A stretch of DNA of 7,790 nt from Bdellovibrionales bacterium (GTDB lineage: Bacteria; Bdellovibrionota; Bacteriovoracia; Bacteriovoracales; Bacteriovoracaceae): positions 1 through 7,790 of the forward strand of contig DAOVTR010000065.1 of the NCBI GenBank assembly GCA_030633015.1. Reading direction: 5' to 3'. Positions 1 through 6,592 of this stretch are shown one piece after another. The position numbers and the translations under genes are program-made. The notes under the pieces were generated by a model. It had not been told where the DNA came from. It worked only from the letters and a program-made list of their open reading frames with translations, and searched no databases. How positions within the stretch are numbered: position 1 is the first letter of the stretch; each line of letters starts with the position of its first letter.

Positions 1-12
1 ATGGCATCCATT
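1..12 (-). CDS. Possible start of a further gene downstream of aroB (fragment)
   Basis: On the minus strand the aroB stop codon TAA (13..11) shares its last two bases with an ATG (12..10) in the arrangement TAATGG, the usual sign of translational coupling inside an operon. The visible reading would be Met-Asp-Ala followed by an incomplete codon. A second ATG in another frame lies at 7..5. Only four codons are visible, so no function can be given. Its position after aroC-aroB suggests another gene of the same transcription unit. This is an inference from spacing only. Confidence 0.3.
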
Positions 13-1021
13 ATATCTCTAATGCTTCTAATTTTAATCTTAACTCTTTGTGAGTAATACTGATCACCTGTGGCTCACCGATTTTATCACACAAAACCAC
101 CTCAATATTTTTATTACTCGTAGATTTTTTATCTTTTAAAATATATTTGATAATTTGATCAAAATCATTTTTTTGAACAGGATTTTTCAAACTAATTTTA
201 TAATGGTCCAACAATTTTAATAATATTTCATTCATATTATTATAATCAAAAACACTATTTATTAACCAAATCCCCCAAATAACGGCAATCCCATGAGAAA
301 TATTATAAACTTTTTCTAAAGCATGCCCAAAAGTGTGACCATAGTTTAAAATTTTTCTTACACCTGACTCACTAAAATCTTTTTCAGTAATATCATGTTT
401 GTAGTTTGCACACATATTAATAATACTATCAAGCTTGGAACCCTTGACTAAAATTGAATCATAAATAAACTTACTTAAAAAACTATATTTAATTATTTCA
501 CCATAACCATTATGCATTTCAATTTCAGGTAACGTTTTTAAAAAATCAGATCCAATAAAAACATTTTGCGGTAAATGAAAATTTCCAATCAGATTTTTTC
601 CATGTTTTGAATTAATTGCAACCTTTCCACCAATGCTCGCATCAACCATTGAAAGTAAAGTAGTAGGCACAACACTCCATGCAACTCCTCTAAGAAGAGT
701 TGATGCAATAAACCCTGCGAAATCGCTGGTAACCCCTCCTCCTATTGCCACAATATGTGAATTTCTATGAATATTTTTTGATAAAAAATCTTCTACAATC
801 TCATTAAAATAGCTTAAATCTTTTAATTTCTCACCATCATCTACAACTTTCAGGATGATTTTTTTAGACTCTCTAGTTACAAGCTCATCTCGGTTAAAAA
901 TTAATTGCTTATATAAGGAATAAACATTTTTATCTACGATCAGCAGTAGTAAATCACTTTTTATAGAATTTATATTCTCTATAAGATCTGAAATAGTTGT
1001 AAAAGATATTTTAGTTTCCAT
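11..1021 (-). CDS. aroB: 3-dehydroquinate synthase (AroB)
   Basis: Cytoplasmic NAD- and divalent-metal-dependent enzyme that converts DAHP to 3-dehydroquinate, the second step of the shikimate pathway. The 336-residue product is slightly shorter than the usual 350-365. The NAD-binding stretch has GGG at 94-96 and D100, followed by LRG (R111), VPTTLL (118-123), D127, GGK (K133), N137 and GKNLIG (141-146). The expected metal ligands are present: E175 in YGEIIKY, H229 within GHTFGHALE, and H243. K178 and the C-terminal KDKK (296-299) also match the family. Odd points are GGGVTSDFAGF where a GD pair is usual, and HGIAV where the family normally has HGEAV. The ATG start at 1021..1019 lies inside the end of aroC (11-bp overlap), so expression is probably coupled to aroC. 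No strong Shine-Dalgarno is seen (only AAAG). The related sugar-phosphate cyclases (2-epi-5-epi-valiolone type) are less likely given the aroC partner. Confidence 0.95.
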   Translation of the reverse strand: METKISFTTISDLIENINSIKSDLLLLIVDKNVYSLYKQLIFNRDELVTRESKKIILKVVDDGEKLKDLSYFNEIVEDFLSKNIHRNSHIVAIGGGVTSDFAGFIASTLLRGVAWSVVPTTLLSMVDASIGGKVAINSKHGKNLIGNFHLPQNVFIGSDFLKTLPEIEMHNGYGEIIKYSFLSKFIYDSILVKGSKLDSIINMCANYKHDITEKDFSESGVRKILNYGHTFGHALEKVYNISHGIAVIWGIWLINSVFDYNNMNEILLKLLDHYKISLKNPVQKNDFDQIIKYILKDKKSTSNKNIEVVLCDKIGEPQVISITHKELRLKLEALEI

Positions 1022-2006
1022 ATACTTTATTTTGTAAAAAATTATCAGCTAAAATAATTTTAACCATTGCCTCAACAACAGGAATAACCCTTGGAATAAT
1101 ACACGGGTCATGTCTACCCTCTTTTGCTTTTTTACCTATCGTGCTGGTTGGCTTAAAAGTAACCTTAAGTGTAATCGTTTCGCCGTTAGAAATGCCCCCC
1201 TCAATTCCGCCAAAATTATCTAAATCTAAAACTGCTTCACTACCTTTTAGATTAGCAAAATCTTCTCCTCGACCATATGAAAATGAAGTGCATCCACCAA
1301 TTGACATTAACCCATGAGCAAAGGAAGCTTTCAACTTATCAAAAACAGGCTCCCCTAATCCCGCTGGACAATTATTAATCTTAATAACGATCGCCCCCCC
1401 AACAGAGTCTCCATTTTTTTTTAGCTGAACTAAATATTGTTCAATTTTTTTATCCATATCAAAGCTTAACAATCCGTATTTGCTTATTTGTGAATTCATA
1501 TAATTAAAATTATTATTTTCAAATTTAAACTGACCAATGCTCTGAGCAAATGCCTTTACTGATATTTTTGGAATGATTAAAGAGGCAAAAAAACCTGCAA
1601 TAACCCTTGAAACAGTCTCCCTTCCACTGCTTCTACCTCCTCCTCTATGATCTCGTATTCCATATTTTGCGAGTGTAGTCTTATCTGCATGGCCGACTCG
1701 AAATTCATTTAATGCCCAATCATAATCATCTGATTTTTGATTTAAGTTTTTTACCATTACACATATTGGAGTTCCCAAAGTCTTTCCTTCAAAAAGACCT
1801 GATAATATTTCTACCTGATCACTTTCAACTCTATCGGTTGTTCCTGCAAGTTTTCCTGGGGCCCTCTTATCAACTACATTTTGCAGATCTATTAGTTTTA
1901 TTGGAATATTTGAGGGCATACCATCAATAACAACACCAACTGAATTCCCATGAGATTCTCCAAAAGTCGTACATTTAAAAATTTTACCAATACTACTACC
2001 GCTCAT
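1011..2006 (-). CDS. aroC: Chorismate synthase (AroC)
   Basis: Catalyses the last common step to aromatic compounds, EPSP to chorismate, in the cytoplasm with reduced FMN. All three family signatures are visible: FGESHG near the N-terminus (H19), the block around GHAD (H106) running into RGGGRSSGRET (121-131), and GRHDPC (297-302) followed by PVVEAM. I chose the ATG at 2006..2004, giving MSGSSIGKIF, because it aligns with the typical AroC start just before the GESHG motif. The frame is also open to a TTG at 2024..2022 (six residues longer), which has no better ribosome site. At 331 residues it is short (usual 350-390). Much of the difference lies between KPTSTI (285-290) and GRHDP, where only about six residues replace a normally longer loop. 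It is first in the minus-strand aro unit and overlaps aroB by 11 bp. Its promoter should lie in 2007-2115, shared with the divergent PilZ gene. Confidence 0.96.
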   Translation of the reverse strand: MSGSSIGKIFKCTTFGESHGNSVGVVIDGMPSNIPIKLIDLQNVVDKRAPGKLAGTTDRVESDQVEILSGLFEGKTLGTPICVMVKNLNQKSDDYDWALNEFRVGHADKTTLAKYGIRDHRGGGRSSGRETVSRVIAGFFASLIIPKISVKAFAQSIGQFKFENNNFNYMNSQISKYGLLSFDMDKKIEQYLVQLKKNGDSVGGAIVIKINNCPAGLGEPVFDKLKASFAHGLMSIGGCTSFSYGRGEDFANLKGSEAVLDLDNFGGIEGGISNGETITLKVTFKPTSTIGKKAKEGRHDPCIIPRVIPVVEAMVKIILADNFLQNKVYGN

Positions 2007-2030
2007 GTTTTGCGCCGTGTCCAAAAGAAA

Positions 2031-2057
2031 CTAATTGCCTCATTAGCTTAAGCTAAT
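2031..2057. promoter_or_regulatory. Operator-like palindrome with three phased half-sites
   Basis: A perfect 16-bp palindrome, ATTAGCTTAAGCTAAT, occupies 2042-2057. Its outer half-site ATTAG/CTAAT occurs a third time as CTAAT at 2031-2035, so the half-sites start at 2031, 2042 and 2053. They are exactly 11 bp apart and alternate in orientation. The palindrome fills the spacer of the predicted plus-strand promoter and touches its -10 box. Bound protein would be expected to block that promoter and could also affect aroC, whose start is 36 bp away. The symmetry and spacing are read directly; the operator role is an inference and the regulator is unknown. Confidence 0.5.
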
Positions 2058-2062
2058 ATAAT
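2035..2062 (+). promoter_or_regulatory. Predicted sigma70-type promoter for the PilZ/zinc-ribbon unit
   Basis: A consensus -10 box TATAAT (2057-2062) is preceded, after a 16-bp spacer, by a -35-like TTGCCT (2035-2040, four of six matches to TTGACA). Transcription would start near 2069, giving a leader of about 47 bases before the ATG at 2116. On the opposite strand the same AT-rich stretch contains TATTAT and TATATT, either of which could be a -10 box for aroC, but no convincing -35 box is present there. Confidence 0.5.
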
Positions 2063-2115
2063 ATTTTTATAGGAAATAGAAGAATAAACAACTACTTTGT
2101 AATATTGCGTTACTT

Positions 2116-2769
2116 ATGGGAACAAAATTAATAGATAAAAAGTTAATAACAGATGTTATTGAGAAAATTTTTCTTAACAAACAACCTTTGAACCTAAAGC
2201 AGCTTATTGGTAATGAAACCATTTCTACCTCTGGAATAATTAAAAATGTAAACATTAATGCAATTAATTTTTCAATGAGGCCTCTTGATAAGAAAGCTTT
2301 TAACTTTAATGATCAAAATATTATTGAGTGTTCCAACCATAAAAATTCCATTCAATTTAAAACAAGAATTGATACTATTACAAAATCTAATTTTATTACT
2401 CTTAAAATACCTAAAGAAGTAACTCTTTTTAATATTAGACAAGGGGAAAGATTTCCTTTTGAAGACAAAAAATCTCTCATTCAATTTAAAATAGAAAACA
2501 AACAGTCAATACTTCACGATAGTACAATTTTAGATGTTTCTGATTCAGGAATTGCATTAAAATTTAATTACGATAAAAATAATATTATATCCGTGGGGCA
2601 GAAAATTATTTTAAATGCTATTAATCCCAAGCTGCCAATTAAAAATGTTATGGCCACTGTTGTATATACCCAATTAGTTGATACATTTTCCCACGACTCA
2701 TACCTACGTTTAGGAATAAAATATGATAAACTTTTACCAATTACAGATGCAATAAAGAAAATAAAATGA
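2116..2769 (+). CDS. PilZ-domain protein, likely cyclic-di-GMP receptor with YcgR-like N-terminal domain
   Basis: A 217-residue soluble protein with no signal peptide or membrane segment. The C-terminal half is a PilZ domain with both c-di-GMP-binding signatures: RxxxR as RQGER (R108, R112), and [D/N]xSxxG as DVSDSG (140-145). It ends with the typical strand RLGIKY (198-203). Residues 1-100 look like the beta-rich domain that precedes PilZ in YcgR-type proteins, but this half is too divergent to name with certainty. The intact motifs predict real ligand binding. The ATG at 2116 has no clear Shine-Dalgarno sequence, and an in-frame TAG at 2077-2079 limits any upstream extension. The stop overlaps the start of the next gene (ATGA), so the two are probably co-translated and may act together. 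In other bacteria such proteins control flagellar motility, exopolysaccharide production or gliding. Which of these applies here cannot be told. Confidence 0.85.
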   Translation: MGTKLIDKKLITDVIEKIFLNKQPLNLKQLIGNETISTSGIIKNVNINAINFSMRPLDKKAFNFNDQNIIECSNHKNSIQFKTRIDTITKSNFITLKIPKEVTLFNIRQGERFPFEDKKSLIQFKIENKQSILHDSTILDVSDSGIALKFNYDKNNIISVGQKIILNAINPKLPIKNVMATVVYTQLVDTFSHDSYLRLGIKYDKLLPITDAIKKIK

Positions 2770-3485
2770 ATATTGAAACCTTCAAAGATTTAATTACTAT
2801 TCAAAATATCAGCGATAAAATACATGAAGCACAAGAATTAATTAAAGATGAACAGATTCGGATTGAAAGTATTGTTGAAAATAAAAATGAAAGCATAACA
2901 CTGCAAAATGAGTTATTGGCAAAGCTTGAATCGTTAAAAGAAATAATGGGTAAAAAAGAAAAACAACTTTTTACAATTGAAACCCAAATAAAGAAATCCA
3001 ATATTAACCTTAATAATGCCAAAACAGAACAACAAGCGAAAGCTGCATCAAAAGAGATTGAAACTCTAACTCCCGAAACATCAACACTCGAAGATGATAT
3101 ATTAAATATTTTAGATAAAATTGAAACTTTAGACGAAGAACTTTTAAGTTTAAAACAATATTTTAAAAATATAGACAATTCAATTTTAGAGATCACAACG
3201 GAAGTTAATGATTTCACAAAAAACAACGAAAATGAAATAAAAAACTATGAAATTAGATACAATGGATTTTGCCAATCTCTACCTAAAGATGTGCTAGATA
3301 TATTTAAAGGTGTGGAAAACCAGTTTAAATTTAAAGCTCCCGTAACATTTGTTGAGGATGATGTTTGTAAACGTTGTCACTTTAATGTGGAAAGATCTAT
3401 GCAATCAAATATTGAAAAAATGTTACTAATTGAACTATGCCCTAGTTGTGGAAGAATTCTGGCCCCGATTTCTGCTTTTAAATAA
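2766..3485 (+). CDS. Coiled-coil protein with C-terminal C4 zinc ribbon (CT398/HP0958-like)
   Basis: A 239-residue cytoplasmic protein. Residues about 10-165 are rich in Glu, Lys and Leu with heptad-like spacing and almost no proline, as expected of a long helical hairpin. The C-terminus is a zinc ribbon with two CxxC pairs, CKRC (C201, C204) and CPSC (C225, C228), 20 residues apart, followed by GRIL. This architecture matches the zinc-ribbon family that includes chlamydial CT398 and Helicobacter HP0958 (FlgZ). HP0958 binds RpoN and flagellin mRNA and is needed for flagellar assembly; transferring that role here is an inference. The start ATG overlaps the stop of the PilZ gene (ATGA), indicating translational coupling. 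The last 16 codons and stop lie antisense to the end of the RND gene. Confidence 0.82.
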   Translation: MNIETFKDLITIQNISDKIHEAQELIKDEQIRIESIVENKNESITLQNELLAKLESLKEIMGKKEKQLFTIETQIKKSNINLNNAKTEQQAKAASKEIETLTPETSTLEDDILNILDKIETLDEELLSLKQYFKNIDNSILEITTEVNDFTKNNENEIKNYEIRYNGFCQSLPKDVLDIFKGVENQFKFKAPVTFVEDDVCKRCHFNVERSMQSNIEKMLLIELCPSCGRILAPISAFK

Positions 3486-6400
3486 TTTTATTTTTTTTCT
3501 AAAATAAACAGATGCCTTAACATATAAAAGATAATTACAAGGAATAAATACAAGAGTTACTACCGTGGCAATCAATAATCCCCACGCAAAGCTCAATGCC
3601 ATAGGTCTTATAAAAGGATCACTTTTTGTTTCAGCAAGAGGCATTAATCCAGCAACAGTTGTTAGAGTTGTTAAAATTATGGGTCTAAATCTTGCGACCG
3701 AAGCTTGATAAATTGCTTCAACAACACTTCCTAATTCATCTCTTTTTTTATTAATAAAAGAGACCATTACGATTGAATCATTGACCACAACCCCAATTAG
3801 GGCCACAACCCCCATTAATGCCATAAAACCTAGAGGAATTGATCTCAACTTAAAAATCCATATTACTCCCATCATTCCGAGGGGAATCGCCATCATTACA
3901 ACAATTGGCTGGGCCAAACTATTAAACATCAAAACTAAAACTAAAAAGATACAAAACAGAGCAATTATCGCCGATTTTAAAAGTCCACTCATTGAATCGA
4001 CTAGATCACCTCTTTCACCTCCAAACTTAAATGTCACATCAGGATATCCATTGATTATCTTTTTTACTTTAGGACGAAGTAAATTTGAAATTTTAAGTGG
4101 TGTAGTTTTCTCTTTATCTATTGTTCCAATAACTGAAATAATTCTTTTATGATTGAGCCTTCTTATAACAAAAGCTCCTGGTTTTTTTTCAATTTTAATT
4201 ACTTTAGAAAGAGGTATTCTTCTTCTTTGATCATTAAGTATGTATATCTCAGAAAATATATTTTCATTTTTAATTGATTCACTATCTAGATACATCCTAA
4301 TTTTAATATCTTCATCTACTTCTCTAATTTTAGTAATTTCATCTCCACTTAAAATTCTTCTCAACTCGAGCGCAATAGTACTTGTTGAAAGCCCCAGCCG
4401 TTTTGCTTCCCCCTCTAATATATCAATAACAATTTGCTGTTTTCCATCTTCAAAATCAATCTCAGAACTTGTTACTCCAGGTTCAACGCTTACAACTTTT
4501 AAAATCTCTGCTGCTGCAACCTTAAGACTATCTAAATGTTTGCCCACAAGTTCAACTTCTAAAGGATTTCCCTTCGGCGGACCTCCTTGAATACGTTTTA
4601 GAGTTACGGTAAAATTAGGAACTTCTTTCTTTACCATTGATGATAAATCAGAAAGAATCTGATCTGTTGATCTTTCCCTATCATCTGGAGGAGTCAAATA
4701 CATAATAAGTGATGCATAATGAGATCCTATTTTCTGCTCATGCATTCCAACAAGTGAACCTACTGTTGCTCGGACTTGTTCGTACTCTTCTTTCTTTAAA
4801 TAATTTAAAACAATTTTTTCGACCTTTTTCGTTGCTTGATCTGTAACCGATAAAGGTATTCCATTTTCACCCTTTAATTGAAGATAAACAATTCTAACAT
4901 CATCGCCAGGAAAAAGTTCTATGCGCATAGTAGTTGCAATATAAATACTAAAAACAAAAAACAAAAGAAAAGTTAACCAAACTTTAAATGGATGTTTTAA
5001 GAAAAACTTTAATGACTTGCCGTAAAATTTAATCCATCCGTCGTACCATCGAAGACCATCAGGACGTTTTTTATTAATTAATTTTAACAAACTAAATTTT
5101 CTGTTTTGACCACCTGATTTAACAAACTCAGCAAGGTGAGAAGGAAGAATAAAAAAACATTCAAATAGTGATGCTAACAGACAAATAATTACTACTGCCG
5201 GTACTGGCCAAATAAATTTACCCATGATCCCGCCCATAAAAAACAGGGCACCAAAAGCAATAATAGTTGTAGCAATTGTTGCTGTTACCGGTTTTATTGT
5301 TTCAAGCGAAGCTTCTTTTGCTGCACGATACGGCTCCATCCCTTTCTCAATCTTTTGATAAAACTGTTCTGCTACAATAATTGCATCATCAACCAACATA
5401 CCCAAAACTAATATTAGAGAAAACATGGAGATCATATTTAAAGAAATATCGTAGTAACTCATAAAAATAAATGCTGCCATAAAAGCGATGGGAGCTCCTA
5501 AAGAAGTTACAACGGATGTTTGAAAATTTAAAAAAAGAAGTAAGCTTGTAAAAACTAGAAGTAGCCCAAGAAGTCCACTGTTTTTTAAAATATTTAATCT
5601 TCGTTTTACATAAAAAGACATATCATCTGTATATTCAAACTTTACGTCTTTATATGGATTAGTTTTAAAAAAATCATCAGTAGCTGTTCGCACCTCTTCT
5701 ACTGACTCTAACACGTCAGCAGTTTCCTTTGTAAATATACCTAAAAAAATTGCCTCTTTTCCTTGAGATCTCTGAATTATTGAATTTTTAGTTGGAACCC
5801 TTTTAACATTTGCAATATCTTTTATTCTGACCATTACGCCTGTTGTATTAGACCTAACAACCACACTTTTTACATCATCTATTCCCTCAAATTCTGAAAC
5901 AGTCCGAATAAGAATATCTCCATTACCTGATTCAATCTGTCCTGCAGCAAGATTTAAATTACGATCTTTAAGGGCCTTTTGAACTTCTGCAAATGTTAAC
6001 TCATAAGAATTTAATTTTTTAGGATTAACCTCCACTCTAATTTCATCAACTTGGTAGCCACCTAGAGTAACTTTTGCGACCTTTTTATTCTCCTCCAACA
6101 CGTCTCTTAAATTCTTGGCCGAATCAGCCAATTGATTATAAGTTCCGCCTGTAAGAGCAATACTAATAACCCCTCTTTGCTTATTGGTTATATTAAAAAT
6201 ATATGGATCTTCAACATCATTTGGAAAATCAACAATTGCATCTATTGCCTTTTGTGCATCATCAAAAACATTTTGCACTTCATAATCAGGATCAACTTCA
6301 ATATAAACAATAGATTTTCCTTCAGAAGAAATTCCGTGCAAATCTTTTATTCCTTCAACGCTCTTTAAAGACCTTTCAATACTTACCGTAACCATCTGCT

Positions 6401-6581
6401 CAACATCTTCAGCTGATGCTCCAGGATAAATTGTATTTATAAGAATAACTTCAAATTCAACCTGCGGAAAAATCTCTTTTTGTAAATTCCAAACAGAAAA
6501 ACTTCCAACAATTATAATCATTATTGAAATTAAATTGACAATTAAAGGCCTTTTAAGAAAAAACTCAATTACTGTTCCCAC
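3435..6581 (-). CDS. RND-family efflux transporter permease (HAE1/AcrB-like)
   Basis: A complete 1048-residue inner-membrane pump, matching the usual 1020-1050, that uses the proton gradient to export substrates through a tripartite channel. The plan is TM1 (about 11-31), a periplasmic loop with GASAEDVEQ (54-62), TM2-TM6 (about 335-480), TM7 (about 532-551), a second periplasmic loop, and TM8-TM12 (about 866-1018). The proton-relay aspartates are D398 and D399 in GMLVDDAI (TM4). TM10 carries N934-D935 in VVVNDSIV where AcrB has Lys-Asn. RFRPI (964-968) before TM11 is typical. The start is GTG (6581..6579), preceded by AGGA (6592..6589) that overlaps the stop of the TolC-like gene. An ATG two bases upstream is out of frame and hits a stop after four codons. 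Residues 1033-1048 are encoded antisense to the zinc-ribbon gene. The substrate cannot be predicted, and heavy-metal (CusA-like) specificity is not indicated. Confidence 0.95.
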   Translation of the reverse strand: MGTVIEFFLKRPLIVNLISIMIIIVGSFSVWNLQKEIFPQVEFEVILINTIYPGASAEDVEQMVTVSIERSLKSVEGIKDLHGISSEGKSIVYIEVDPDYEVQNVFDDAQKAIDAIVDFPNDVEDPYIFNITNKQRGVISIALTGGTYNQLADSAKNLRDVLEENKKVAKVTLGGYQVDEIRVEVNPKKLNSYELTFAEVQKALKDRNLNLAAGQIESGNGDILIRTVSEFEGIDDVKSVVVRSNTTGVMVRIKDIANVKRVPTKNSIIQRSQGKEAIFLGIFTKETADVLESVEEVRTATDDFFKTNPYKDVKFEYTDDMSFYVKRRLNILKNSGLLGLLLVFTSLLLFLNFQTSVVTSLGAPIAFMAAFIFMSYYDISLNMISMFSLILVLGMLVDDAIIVAEQFYQKIEKGMEPYRAAKEASLETIKPVTATIATTIIAFGALFFMGGIMGKFIWPVPAVVIICLLASLFECFFILPSHLAEFVKSGGQNRKFSLLKLINKKRPDGLRWYDGWIKFYGKSLKFFLKHPFKVWLTFLLFFVFSIYIATTMRIELFPGDDVRIVYLQLKGENGIPLSVTDQATKKVEKIVLNYLKKEEYEQVRATVGSLVGMHEQKIGSHYASLIMYLTPPDDRERSTDQILSDLSSMVKKEVPNFTVTLKRIQGGPPKGNPLEVELVGKHLDSLKVAAAEILKVVSVEPGVTSSEIDFEDGKQQIVIDILEGEAKRLGLSTSTIALELRRILSGDEITKIREVDEDIKIRMYLDSESIKNENIFSEIYILNDQRRRIPLSKVIKIEKKPGAFVIRRLNHKRIISVIGTIDKEKTTPLKISNLLRPKVKKIINGYPDVTFKFGGERGDLVDSMSGLLKSAIIALFCIFLVLVLMFNSLAQPIVVMMAIPLGMMGVIWIFKLRSIPLGFMALMGVVALIGVVVNDSIVMVSFINKKRDELGSVVEAIYQASVARFRPIILTTLTTVAGLMPLAETKSDPFIRPMALSFAWGLLIATVVTLVFIPCNYLLYVKASVYFRKKIKLFKSRNRGQNSSTTRA

Positions 6582-6588
6582 ATGATTA

Positions 6589-6592
6589 TCCT
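6589..6592 (-). promoter_or_regulatory. Ribosome binding site for the RND gene, overlapping the upstream stop codon
   Basis: On the minus strand AGGA (6592..6589) lies seven bases before the GTG start. It shares bases with the TAG stop of the TolC-like gene (6593..6591). This supports the GTG as the true start and implies coupling, with ribosomes ending TolC synthesis at the site that starts RND synthesis. It is one of the few recognisable Shine-Dalgarno sequences in the window. Confidence 0.6.

Noticed and set aside
1712..1930. Plus-strand open frame of 72 codons
   Set aside because: Antisense to the conserved central part of aroC, with no independent support.
2022..2024. TTG as the start of aroC
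   Set aside because: It would add six residues before the conserved N-terminus and has no Shine-Dalgarno sequence. The ATG at 2006 matches the family start.
2067..2484. Minus-strand open frames at 2067-2255 and 2272-2484
   Set aside because: They are opposite the PilZ gene, whose plus-strand product has intact c-di-GMP motifs. The shadow translations are Phe/Ser/Ile-rich without recognisable features.
2801..3226. Minus-strand open frame of 141 codons
   Set aside because: It lies opposite the coiled-coil region of the zinc-ribbon protein. Its Ser/Phe/Ile-rich translation is what results from reading Glu/Lys-rich codons on the other strand.
3480..3508. AT-only inverted repeats (TTTATTTT / AAAATAAA with a 6-base loop) beside a run of eight T, considered as a terminator
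   Set aside because: The stem has no G-C pairs and the T-run lies in the left arm rather than after the hairpin. It also lies inside RND codons for a Lys-rich tail, so chance is a sufficient explanation.
3781..4590. Plus-strand open frames at 3781-4152 and 4240-4590
   Set aside because: They are antisense to the highly conserved RND gene. Their translations are low-complexity Ile/Thr/Ser-rich and show no motif or ribosome site.
6132..6368. Plus-strand open frame of 78 codons
   Set aside because: Antisense to the first periplasmic domain of the RND pump. Its Ile/Asn-rich composition is typical of a shadow frame.
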